Positions 7,672 through 14,628 of a stretch of 35,469 bases of DNA are shown here, piece by piece. The stretch lies in the NCBI GenBank assembly GCA_035528995.1, contig DATKXO010000377.1, positions 1 through 35,469 on the forward strand, given 5' to 3'. Numbering within the stretch: the first letter of the stretch is position 1; each line of letters opens with the position of its first letter. The notes under the pieces are model-generated. The model saw only the letters and a program-made list of their open reading frames with translations, was not told where the DNA came from and did not search any database. The translations under genes and the position numbers were made by a program. The DNA comes from DATKXO01 sp035528995 (lineage in GTDB: Bacteria > Planctomycetota > Phycisphaerae > UBA1845).

Positions 7672-8943
7672 ATGGCAACATTCGTCTACGAGGCGATGAA
7701 CCAGGCGGGCCAGGAGGTCAAGGACGAGGTCGAGGCCGTCTCCAACGAGGACGCCCTGTCCAAGATCCGCAACCTGGGCTACTTCCCCACCCGCATCCGC
7801 GAAAAGGGAGGGAAGAAGAAGGCCGCCGGCGGACCCGGCGCTGCGGCCAAGAAGAAGAAGGGTGGCGGCGGCATCACCATCGGTGGAGTCTCCACCAAGT
7901 TGATCACCCAGTTCACTCGCCAGCTCTCCACGCTCCAGGACGCCGGCCTCCCCATCCTCCGAAGCCTGAACATTCTCCAGCAGCAACAGAAGCCCGGCCT
8001 GCTCAAGCACACCCTGGCCGGTGTTTGCGAAGACGTCGAGGGCGGATCGACGCTCTCCGAGGCCTTCGCCAAGCACCCCAGGGCCTTCGACCGACTCTAC
8101 GTCAACATGGTCGCCGCCGGTGAAACCGGTGGTGTGCTCGATGTGATTCTGCTGCGCCTGGCCGATTTCATGGAGAAGAGCCAGCGGCTCAAGCGCAAGG
8201 TCATCGGCGCCATGATCTACCCTATCGTGGTGGTCAGCTTCTCGGTCCTGATCGTCAGTGGCATCATGATCGTGGTGGTGCCCAAGTTCGAGGAGATCTT
8301 CCGGGACTTCGACACCACGCTGCCCAGCGTGACCGTTCTGCTGATCGACATTTCCAACTGGTTCATCAAGGGCTCGCCGCCCGGCTGGGCGGTCATTCTG
8401 CTCAGCCCGGTGTTGTTCTTCCTGTTCCTCAAGCTGCTGAAGCAGTCCCGGGGCGGACGCTACGTCGTCGACACCTGCGTGCTCAAGATCCCCATCATGG
8501 GCAAAATCCTGCAGAAGACCTCCGTCGCCCGCTTCACCCGGACCCTGGGCACCCTGGTCAACGCCGGCGTGCCCATCCTCGAGGCCATCAACATCACCAA
8601 GGAGACCTCCGGCAACGAGGTCTTCGCCCGGGCCCTGGGGACCATCCACGACGCCATCCGAGAGGGCGACAGCTTCGCCAACCCGCTGCGGGCCGCCAAG
8701 GTGGTTGACGGGATCGTGGTCAACATGATCGACGTCGGCGAGGAGACCGGCGATCTCGACAAAATGCTCATCAAGATCGCCGACAACTACGACGAGGAGG
8801 TCGAGACCCTCGTGGCCGGACTGGTCTCGCTGATCGAGCCCATCATGGTCGTCGTGCTCGGCGCGATGGTCGGCTTCATCGTGGTGGCCCTGTTTCTGCC
8901 CCTGGTCTCGCTGATTAACTCGGTCTCCTCCAGCGGCGCATAG
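7672..8943 (+). CDS. gspF: GspF/PilC-type inner-membrane platform protein
   Basis: 423 aa, the family's normal size. It begins with the typical MATFVYEAMNQAGQEV. The two repeated cytoplasmic T2SSF domains are visible as FTRQLSTLQDAGLPILRSLN (about 81-100) and FTRTLGTLVNAGVPILEAIN (about 285-304), each followed by the conserved G-E-T-G stretch (AAGETGGVLD, DVGEETGDLD). Membrane segments lie near 178-203, 240-265 and 388-415. It is the polytopic protein on which the hexameric ATPase acts to extract pseudopilins. An unusual Lys/Gly-rich stretch (about residues 43-67) sits between the N-terminal segment and the first domain. It follows copy 2 of the ATPase by 19 bases and is presumably translationally coupled. 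Confidence 0.93.
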   Translation: MATFVYEAMNQAGQEVKDEVEAVSNEDALSKIRNLGYFPTRIREKGGKKKAAGGPGAAAKKKKGGGGITIGGVSTKLITQFTRQLSTLQDAGLPILRSLNILQQQQKPGLLKHTLAGVCEDVEGGSTLSEAFAKHPRAFDRLYVNMVAAGETGGVLDVILLRLADFMEKSQRLKRKVIGAMIYPIVVVSFSVLIVSGIMIVVVPKFEEIFRDFDTTLPSVTVLLIDISNWFIKGSPPGWAVILLSPVLFFLFLKLLKQSRGGRYVVDTCVLKIPIMGKILQKTSVARFTRTLGTLVNAGVPILEAINITKETSGNEVFARALGTIHDAIREGDSFANPLRAAKVVDGIVVNMIDVGEETGDLDKMLIKIADNYDEEVETLVAGLVSLIEPIMVVVLGAMVGFIVVALFLPLVSLINSVSSSGA

Positions 8944-8994
8944 TGACCGGGCGACCACGGCGCCCGCTAACGGACTCGGCAGCCGTCGCGGCGT

Positions 8995-9035
8995 TGCGCC
9001 GCACCGCGTAGCGGCGCAGACGCCAAGGAACGTCT
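8995..9035 (+). other. Paired hairpins between gspF and the first pseudopilin
   Basis: TGCGCCGC (8995-9002) pairs perfectly with GCGGCGCA (9011-9018). AGACG (9018-9022) could pair with CGTCT (9031-9035). They lie in the 113-base gap before the pseudopilin run and just upstream of its strong ribosome binding site. Hairpins at such places can act as RNA processing or stabilising sites that raise the output of abundant pilin genes. That role is a guess here. Confidence 0.35.
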
Positions 9036-9056
9036 GGCTAGAAGGAAGGTGGAGTC

Positions 9057-10085
9057 ATGAACGAAAAGTGTGTTTTTCCAAACGGCCGCCAGACCGCCGC
9101 CCTTACTTTGCCGCGGACGGGCTTTACCCTCGTCGAGCTGCTCACGGTCATCGCCATCATCTCGCTGCTGATCGGCATCCTTCTCCCGTCGCTCAGCTCG
9201 GCCAGGGACCAGGCCAAGAACGTCAAGACGCAGGCGATCATCAGGACCCTGGAGACCGGCCTGGAGATGTTCAAGAACGAGAACGAGAAGGAGTTCCGCC
9301 TGTCCAACGGGTACGTCCCCTCGGCCGGTTATCAACCGTCGCTGTTCCCCCCCACGACAGAGCTTCGTATGGACGTGCTACAGAACCCCGTACCCGCCTA
9401 CGAGCTCTACGGAGCGCACTGGCTTCCGCGCATGCTGTTGGGCAAGGACCTGCAGGGCTTCGTCCGCCGCCAGGACGTCCCGCAGGACCTGCTGAACAAG
9501 CCCGAGGAGTGGTACGAACCCCTGCCCACGGGATACGACGAGCCGCTCCCACGCGTCGGGCCTTACGTCGATCCGGACAAGCTCTCCCTGGAGCGCACCG
9601 ACCAGGTGCTCGGCACAAGGGCTATCGCCACCCTGCCCGACGAGAACAAGGAACAGGTCATCCTGGATTCCTTCGACCGCCCCATCCTCTACTACGTGGC
9701 CAATCCCTTCCTGGCCGCCCGGCGCGGTCAGGTCGCCACCGACAATGACGATGATGACGATCCTGGCATCTACAACTTCATCGACAACCAGGGTTTCACC
9801 GGCGCCGATGGAACCGGCGACACCACCCCCGGGCCCGGCTTCAACTTCGGCGGCGGTGAACACCGCATCAGTGTGTTCGGCAACCCCGAAGACCCGGAGG
9901 AAGACCCCGTCTCCTTCGTGCGCTACATCCACAACCACGACGTGGGCTTCGACCACGACGACCCCAGCGCCCACCACACCATCGTCAAGCCCTACAACCC
10001 GAATACGTTCCTGCTGATCACCGCCGGCAAGGACGGCCTCTACGGAGGTTCGGACGACGTGAACAACTTCGAAAGGAGCCGGTAA
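9057..10085 (+). CDS. Type II secretion/pilus pseudopilin 1 (GspG-like)
   Basis: 342 aa, preceded by a strong GAAGGAAGGTGGAG ribosome binding site. A 22-residue leader ending in Gly is followed by FTLVELLTVIAIISLLIGIL, the class III prepilin signature with Glu at +5. Prepilin peptidase should cut before Phe23 and methylate it. The hydrophobic helix continues into SARDQAKNVKTQAII, as in GspG-type proteins. The C-terminal half has DSFDRPILYYVAN and ends TFLLITAGKDGLYGG, resembling the GspG end (D-x-W-G-x-P-x-x-Y and S-x-G-x-DG). It is more than twice the usual GspG length. An acidic run (TDNDDDDDPG) might bind calcium. It is a close relative of the next gene. It is the first and perhaps most strongly expressed of six pseudopilins. 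Confidence 0.88.
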   Translation: MNEKCVFPNGRQTAALTLPRTGFTLVELLTVIAIISLLIGILLPSLSSARDQAKNVKTQAIIRTLETGLEMFKNENEKEFRLSNGYVPSAGYQPSLFPPTTELRMDVLQNPVPAYELYGAHWLPRMLLGKDLQGFVRRQDVPQDLLNKPEEWYEPLPTGYDEPLPRVGPYVDPDKLSLERTDQVLGTRAIATLPDENKEQVILDSFDRPILYYVANPFLAARRGQVATDNDDDDDPGIYNFIDNQGFTGADGTGDTTPGPGFNFGGGEHRISVFGNPEDPEEDPVSFVRYIHNHDVGFDHDDPSAHHTIVKPYNPNTFLLITAGKDGLYGGSDDVNNFERSR

Positions 10086-10132
10086 CCGCCCGCCCGGAAG
10101 GCCCCCGGCAGACCGAAACACGGAGTCGCCTG

Positions 10133-11266
10133 ATGAAACCGCCCCGAACCGCCCCTAAGGCCCCGCAAGCCGCCAGCCCGCCGCGCCTCAGCCAAGCCGG
10201 CGATCGACGTTCGCCGTTGGCCGTTCGCCGCTCGGCCTTCACCCTCATCGAGCTGATGGTGGTGGTGACCATCATCGCCCTGCTGATCGGCATCCTGCTG
10301 CCGTCCTTCAACAACATGCGCGTCCAGGCCAGGAATGTCTCCACCCAGTCCTTCTTCAGCGCCCTGGAGCAGGGCAACGAGATGTTCAAGAGCGAGCGCT
10401 CCATCGGCGGGCAGTACGTGCCCTCCCACAGCGATTCCGAGGGCAGCGGCGGCGCCTACGGCACCCAGTTCAGCGTGATCGGCGACCCGCTCTGGCCCCC
10501 CCCCGTCGGGCCGGCAGCGCACATCTTCGGACCGGTCAGCGGGGCCAGCCTGCTGTTCTACGGTCTGGCCGGTGCCGACACGTTGGGCACGCCCGGCTTC
10601 CGCGATCTGGACATCAATCCCAACGCCACCGGGGCGGGCTTCTGGTTCGACGACCTGGGCAACAACGGCGACGCCGTCTACCAGGCCGGGCACTACCTCG
10701 ACCCCGCCACCCTGGAGCCCGGGCGCCCGCGCTACGGGCCCTACATCCAGGACAAGGCCCTGGCCGATCGCGTCGTCTCCTTCGACCAACTGATCAACAA
10801 GGAGGGCAAGATCGTCTCCGTTACAGCGCCCTTCGGCGGGGAACAGCAGGTCAGGCAGAAGGTGTTCGTGGACTCCTTCCGGCAGCCCATCCTCTACTAC
10901 AGCGCTCGGCGGGCCGCCGTGCCCATGACCACCGACCCCAGCTCCAACCCGCCGGTGCCCGGCGTCTTCGACCAGCGCGACAACATGACCATCACCGGCA
11001 ACGGCACCCCGACCTACGCCGGCCTCGACTTCGGCGCCGGAGCCGCGCACGAGATCGCGAAATCGGTGTTTGCCGACCCCAACCCGGCCACCGACGACAT
11101 GAGGGACCCCAACTTCGACAGGACCTTCCAGCGGTTTATCTGGGACCGGAACGTCACCCAGCGCAACACGCCGGTCAACCGGGAGAGCTTCCTGCTGATC
11201 AGCGCCGGCAACGACGGCCTGTACGGGACCGCGGACGACGTCACCAACTGGACGCGTCAACAATGA
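10133..11266 (+). CDS. Pseudopilin 2, paralogue of pseudopilin 1
   Basis: 377 aa with a GGAG ribosome binding site about 8 bases upstream. The leader is very long (35 residues, Arg/Pro/Ala-rich) and ends in Ala, not the canonical Gly: VRRSA then FTLIELMVVVTIIALLIGIL. It shares with pseudopilin 1 the segment DSF-x-x-PILYY and the ending FLLISAGNDGLYG, so the two are probably tandem duplicates. The last part of the leader is encoded by heptanucleotide repeats (10210-10237). Its stop overlaps the next start by four bases (ATGA), implying coupled translation. It is probably a pilus/pseudopilus subunit. Whether cleavage occurs at Ala-Phe is open. Confidence 0.86.
   Translation: MKPPRTAPKAPQAASPPRLSQAGDRRSPLAVRRSAFTLIELMVVVTIIALLIGILLPSFNNMRVQARNVSTQSFFSALEQGNEMFKSERSIGGQYVPSHSDSEGSGGAYGTQFSVIGDPLWPPPVGPAAHIFGPVSGASLLFYGLAGADTLGTPGFRDLDINPNATGAGFWFDDLGNNGDAVYQAGHYLDPATLEPGRPRYGPYIQDKALADRVVSFDQLINKEGKIVSVTAPFGGEQQVRQKVFVDSFRQPILYYSARRAAVPMTTDPSSNPPVPGVFDQRDNMTITGNGTPTYAGLDFGAGAAHEIAKSVFADPNPATDDMRDPNFDRTFQRFIWDRNVTQRNTPVNRESFLLISAGNDGLYGTADDVTNWTRQQ
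10210..10237 (+). repeat. Heptanucleotide tandem repeat inside a prepilin leader
   Basis: Four 7-base units: TTCGCCG, TTGGCCG, TTCGCCG, CTCGGCC. They encode most of SPLAVRRSA, the last residues of the leader before the cleavage site. Because 7 is not a multiple of 3, perfect repetition would give a 7-residue peptide period. Confidence 0.7.
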
Positions 11267-12123
11267 TCACCCGCCGACAACCGGGCTTCACGCTCATCGA
11301 GCTGCTGGTGGTGGTCGCGGTGATCTCCATTCTCATCGGGGCCATCATCACGGTCAGCAGCGTGGTCATCGCCGGGGCCAAGGCCAAAGACACCCAGGCC
11401 ATGCTCATCGTCCTGGACCAGGCCATCGACCAGTTCAAGGAGGACATGACCTCCGCGTCGAAACCCTGGTACCAGAACGCCACCAAAGGCCGCTACGCCG
11501 AGAACTACCCGCCGGACGAACTGGAGGCCTTTACCGTCGCTAACGAGGCCCCCACGCTGTTTACGACCATCGCACCGGGCGGCGACCTCGAGGACGACAC
11601 CGGCAGCGGGCTTACGCTGAACAACGTCGCCCAGCGCGACGTCAAGGCCATGGCACTGGCCATCAAGCTGTTCAGCCCGGCCGGCAGCGAGATCCTGGAC
11701 CGCATCGGCGAGCGCTTCAAAGTCGCCGAGCCCCGGCAGGGGCTCAGGCGGACCAACCCGTTTGTCAGCTTCGAGCCCCTGGTCTATTTCGTCGATTCCT
11801 GGGGGACGCCCATCGAGTACTACGCGACCGCGGCCGGCACCGAGAACGCCTCGACCGACTCGGGCGGCGATCGCCGGAAGACCTCCAAGGCCCTGGTGGC
11901 CGCCAACAGCGGCGTGCCGCTGCTGGTCTCTTACGGGCCGGACGGGCCGGATCAGTTCTCGCAGGACTTCATCGACACGGAGGGCGAATCCGATCTGGTG
12001 GCCGACTTCAGCCAAGCCGACCCGGTCCGGACCATCGACCACCGGCTGAACGCCGACAACGTGTACTCCAACCCGGACATGAACGAGAAACTGCTCAAAC
12101 AACTCCCGGACCCAGGGGCGTAG
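11263..12123 (+). CDS. Pseudopilin 3 (GspG-like, short leader)
   Basis: 286 aa, starting in the ATGA overlap with pseudopilin 2. The leader is short and canonical (MITRRQPG), then FTLIELLVVVAVISILIGAI. Glu is at +5 and cleavage is predicted after Gly8. The C-terminal part has VDSWGTPIEYYAT, matching the D-x-W-G-x-P-x-x-Y motif of GspG-type pseudopilins, and VSYGPDGPD near the position of the GspG S-x-G-x-DG loop. It is probably a subunit of the same pseudopilus as its neighbours. It ends two bases before the next start codon. Confidence 0.86.
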   Translation: MITRRQPGFTLIELLVVVAVISILIGAIITVSSVVIAGAKAKDTQAMLIVLDQAIDQFKEDMTSASKPWYQNATKGRYAENYPPDELEAFTVANEAPTLFTTIAPGGDLEDDTGSGLTLNNVAQRDVKAMALAIKLFSPAGSEILDRIGERFKVAEPRQGLRRTNPFVSFEPLVYFVDSWGTPIEYYATAAGTENASTDSGGDRRKTSKALVAANSGVPLLVSYGPDGPDQFSQDFIDTEGESDLVADFSQADPVRTIDHRLNADNVYSNPDMNEKLLKQLPDPGA

Positions 12124-12125
12124 CG

Positions 12126-13073
12126 ATGCGGACCGTCGATCCATCCAATCCGCCGACCGCGCAAGACGTTGCGACCCGCGGCGACCGTCCGGGCCCAACT
12201 CGCAACGCGCCACTCGCTATTCGCCATTCCGCCTTCACCCTCGTCGAGCTGGTCGTCGTCGTGGCCGTCATCCTGATCATCCTGGGCATGACCCTCCCTT
12301 CGGTCAGCAGGATGTGGGAGCAGCGCAAGGCGTCCGAGGCCGAGACCCTCGTCCAAGGCGCCCTCATGTCGGCCCGGGACGCGGCCCTCTACACCGGCAA
12401 GCGACGCGGGCTGTTCTTCATGGTGGACGACCGCGAGCAGAAGATCTTCCCCATCGAGGCCGACCCCTACGACTCGACCGACACCACCGAGGCCGGCGAC
12501 GCCAGCGAGGTGGTCGCTGCCAACCGCTACGGCATCGCCGACGACAAGGTGATCACGCTGCCCGTCCCCTACCGCGCCGCCCCGCGGGCCGTCGTGGACG
12601 ACACGGTTTGGTCCGAGGCCGAGATCGACAGAACGGACTACGCCGCCAACCACGACCAGTTCGAGCGGCATCGCAACTTCTTCACCGTCCTCTTCGCCGA
12701 CAACGGACGGCTCATCGTCCGGGAGAACATCCTGATCCGCGATTCCGACGGAGACGATGACGGCGACGGCGACCGTACCGGCCTCAAGGTGAACGACGCG
12801 ACGAAGTGGCTTGCCCCCGTGCCGCCGAACGGATCGACCACACAGGTTCTGCTCCTGGGCGGCACGCTGGTCGACATGATCTGCGACGACTCCGGTTCCG
12901 ACGCCATCAACTTCCCCTCGGTGGACGGACTCCTGGTTTACGACGATGCTGTCTTTGTCGAGCAGGTCACCCGCCCGCTCAAGAGGGGCTACCTGCTCGA
13001 CTCCGGGCAGCCGCTCTACCTCTCCAGGCTCTCCGGCGACGTCATCCGAGGGCCGAAGGGAGAGAGTGAATAG
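12126..13073 (+). CDS. Pseudopilin 4 (GspH-like minor pseudopilin)
   Basis: 315 aa starting two bases after the previous stop. A 36-residue leader ends in Ala (PLAIRHSA), then FTLVELVVVVAVILIILGMT. Glu is at +5. The following SEAETLVQGALMSARDAALY, with early R/K-rich residues, is like GspH/FimT-type minor pseudopilins, and FFMVDDREQKIFPIEADP fits the strand pattern of that family. An acidic run (DSDGDDDGDGD, near nt 12745-12780) could bind calcium. The leader is partly encoded by heptanucleotide repeats (12198-12239). The GspH assignment is tentative; pseudopilin is firm. Confidence 0.85.
   Translation: MRTVDPSNPPTAQDVATRGDRPGPTRNAPLAIRHSAFTLVELVVVVAVILIILGMTLPSVSRMWEQRKASEAETLVQGALMSARDAALYTGKRRGLFFMVDDREQKIFPIEADPYDSTDTTEAGDASEVVAANRYGIADDKVITLPVPYRAAPRAVVDDTVWSEAEIDRTDYAANHDQFERHRNFFTVLFADNGRLIVRENILIRDSDGDDDGDGDRTGLKVNDATKWLAPVPPNGSTTQVLLLGGTLVDMICDDSGSDAINFPSVDGLLVYDDAVFVEQVTRPLKRGYLLDSGQPLYLSRLSGDVIRGPKGESE
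12198..12239 (+). repeat. Heptanucleotide tandem repeat inside a second prepilin leader
   Basis: Six consecutive 7-base units with drift: ACTCGCA, ACGCGCC, ACTCGCT, ATTCGCC, ATTCCGC, CTTCACC. The consensus is about ATTCGCC. They encode RNAPLAIRHSAFT, running right through the cleavage site. The unit ATTCCGC also occurs at 13216 in the fifth pseudopilin. Confidence 0.75.
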
Positions 13074-13074
13074 C

Positions 13075-13109
13075 GAATTCAGAATTGAGAATTGAGAATT
13101 GAGAGTTGA
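13075..13109 (+). repeat. AT-rich heptanucleotide array between pseudopilin genes
   Basis: Five 7-base units directly after the stop of pseudopilin 4: GAATTCA, then GAATTGA three times, then GAGTTGA. The AT-rich sequence stands out from its GC-rich surroundings. It is the inverse of the array at 13195-13222. 18 bases could pair perfectly between the two in the transcript. Confidence 0.9.
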
Positions 13110-13179
13110 GACAAGCGCATTTTGCACAGGAAACCTTACGCCGCGGGGCCTGCGGGGCGCGCGCCGCCGCGCCGGCGCC

Positions 13180-14478
13180 ATGAGACCGCGCCCGTTTCTC
13201 CATTCTCAATTCTCAATTCCGCATGCTCGGCCCGGTTTCTCCCTGGCCGAGCTGATGATCGCCATTGTCATTCTCGGCCTCGGCCTGCTGGTGGTGGCCA
13301 CCATGTTCCCCATCGCGTGGAGCAAGGCCCGGGAACTCACCGAGGACAGCATCGCAAACACCGCCGCCGCGAACGCCCTGCCGACGATCGAGCTGCTGAC
13401 CCGCACGAGCCAGCCGGACCCGAGCGGCACAGGCATCACCGTCTCCAGTTTCTTCGGCGACTTGGACTTGGATGGCAGCGGGAACGAGATCGCCGATCCC
13501 TGGGTCCACGCCCTGCACATGCAGAACTGGATCATCGACGCGGCGCCCTTATCGCCCCCGGACCCGGCGGTGCCGCTGTATGGTGACTTTGCCGACGCTG
13601 ACCCGGCAAACGCACTCAACCATCTCTACTACGTTAATCCAATACCCTCGGCCGTTTCGGCACGCATCCGCCCTTATCAGGTGGCGTTTCAGGACCGGTT
13701 TATCCCGGCGCTGCCGAACCCGGCGGGGCTCGGCACCGGTGCGCCGCTCAACAGATGGAAGGACCTGGCCCGCGACCGGCGCTTCTGCTGGGCCGCACTC
13801 CACAGACTGGAATACGATCCAACGGCCGTTCCGTCACAACAGCCAACGGCGGCTCAACAGCGTTCCTTCACGCTGTACCTGGTGACGCTGCGCCGCGGGC
13901 AATCCACGCACCGGTTCGCCCGACAGGACGTGAGCCAAACAGCCAATCGCCCGAACTACGTCAATGCGAAAAACGCTGCTACGATCGCCGCGACGCTCCC
14001 CACTAGTCCGAGCAAGCCGATAGACTTCGGTGCCGCTGACGACGCCCTGCTCCCGGTCCCGTGGCGAGTCGACATCGAGTTGGACCCGCCGCCCGCCACG
14101 CCGAGCGGAATCCCGACGGAGGTGTTCACAAACAGAAGCAAGGCCGCCAATCGCCTGGTGACGGAGATGCTCCCCGCCGGAGCCTGGATGATCGACGAGC
14201 GCAACGGGCTCATCTACCGCGTCGTAAGGCGCGACGTCGATCCGGCTTCCCTGCCCGACGACGCCGAGGCTGTCCTCACTCTCGATCAGGAGATCCCACC
14301 TGAAGAGTTGGACGACGACGGCCAGAACGGTCCCGGTGACCCTCCGGAGGAACTCATCCGCACCGTGTGGGTCTTTCCGCCGGCCGTGGAGAAGACCCGC
14401 GCCCCCGACGGCCTGCCGGTCTTCATCGGCCCCCAGCCCGTCGTGGATATCACCCTCATCAATGGCTGGTCGCCTTAA
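13180..14478 (+). CDS. Pseudopilin 5 (PilV/GspI-like)
   Basis: 432 aa from the ATG at 13180. The frame is open to a TTG at 13099, inside a repeat, which is unlikely as a start. No ribosome binding site is obvious. A 19-residue leader (MRPRPFLHSQ...HARPG) precedes FSLAELMIAIVILGLGLLVV. Glu is at +5, and the helix pattern resembles PilV/GspI-type minor pseudopilins. A loop with DLDLDGSGNEIAD near residues 90-102 is of EF-hand-like Ca-binding type. The C-terminal part is Pro/Asp-rich, with ERNGLIYRVVRRD. The leader is partly made by the heptanucleotide array. The gene ends 150 bases before the next start, the largest gap in the pseudopilin run. Confidence 0.82.
   Translation: MRPRPFLHSQFSIPHARPGFSLAELMIAIVILGLGLLVVATMFPIAWSKARELTEDSIANTAAANALPTIELLTRTSQPDPSGTGITVSSFFGDLDLDGSGNEIADPWVHALHMQNWIIDAAPLSPPDPAVPLYGDFADADPANALNHLYYVNPIPSAVSARIRPYQVAFQDRFIPALPNPAGLGTGAPLNRWKDLARDRRFCWAALHRLEYDPTAVPSQQPTAAQQRSFTLYLVTLRRGQSTHRFARQDVSQTANRPNYVNAKNAATIAATLPTSPSKPIDFGAADDALLPVPWRVDIELDPPPATPSGIPTEVFTNRSKAANRLVTEMLPAGAWMIDERNGLIYRVVRRDVDPASLPDDAEAVLTLDQEIPPEELDDDGQNGPGDPPEELIRTVWVFPPAVEKTRAPDGLPVFIGPQPVVDITLINGWSP
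13195..13222 (+). repeat. Heptanucleotide array inside a third prepilin leader, inverse of 13075-13109
   Basis: Units TTTCTCC, ATTCTCA, ATTCTCA, ATTCCGC encode FLHSQFSIPHA just before the cleavage site. ATTCTCA is the rotated reverse complement of the GAATTGA unit at 13075-13109. The two arrays form an inverted repeat around 85 bases that include the ATG at 13180. Confidence 0.85.
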
Positions 14479-14628
14479 ATGGCGTCTGGACCGACACTTG
14501 TCCCTGCCCATAATACGGACGAAAGGGAACGGCTCCCGGAACCCGGTTGTTGCTCTAAACGCAATCACCACAACGAGTTACGGACTCCGGGGGGACATGC
14601 GAGGCCGCCGGTTGAAAGGCCGGGGACT

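Noticed and set aside
13075..13222. CRISPR-like array
   Set aside because: The units are contiguous 7-base repeats without unique spacers, and no cas gene is near.
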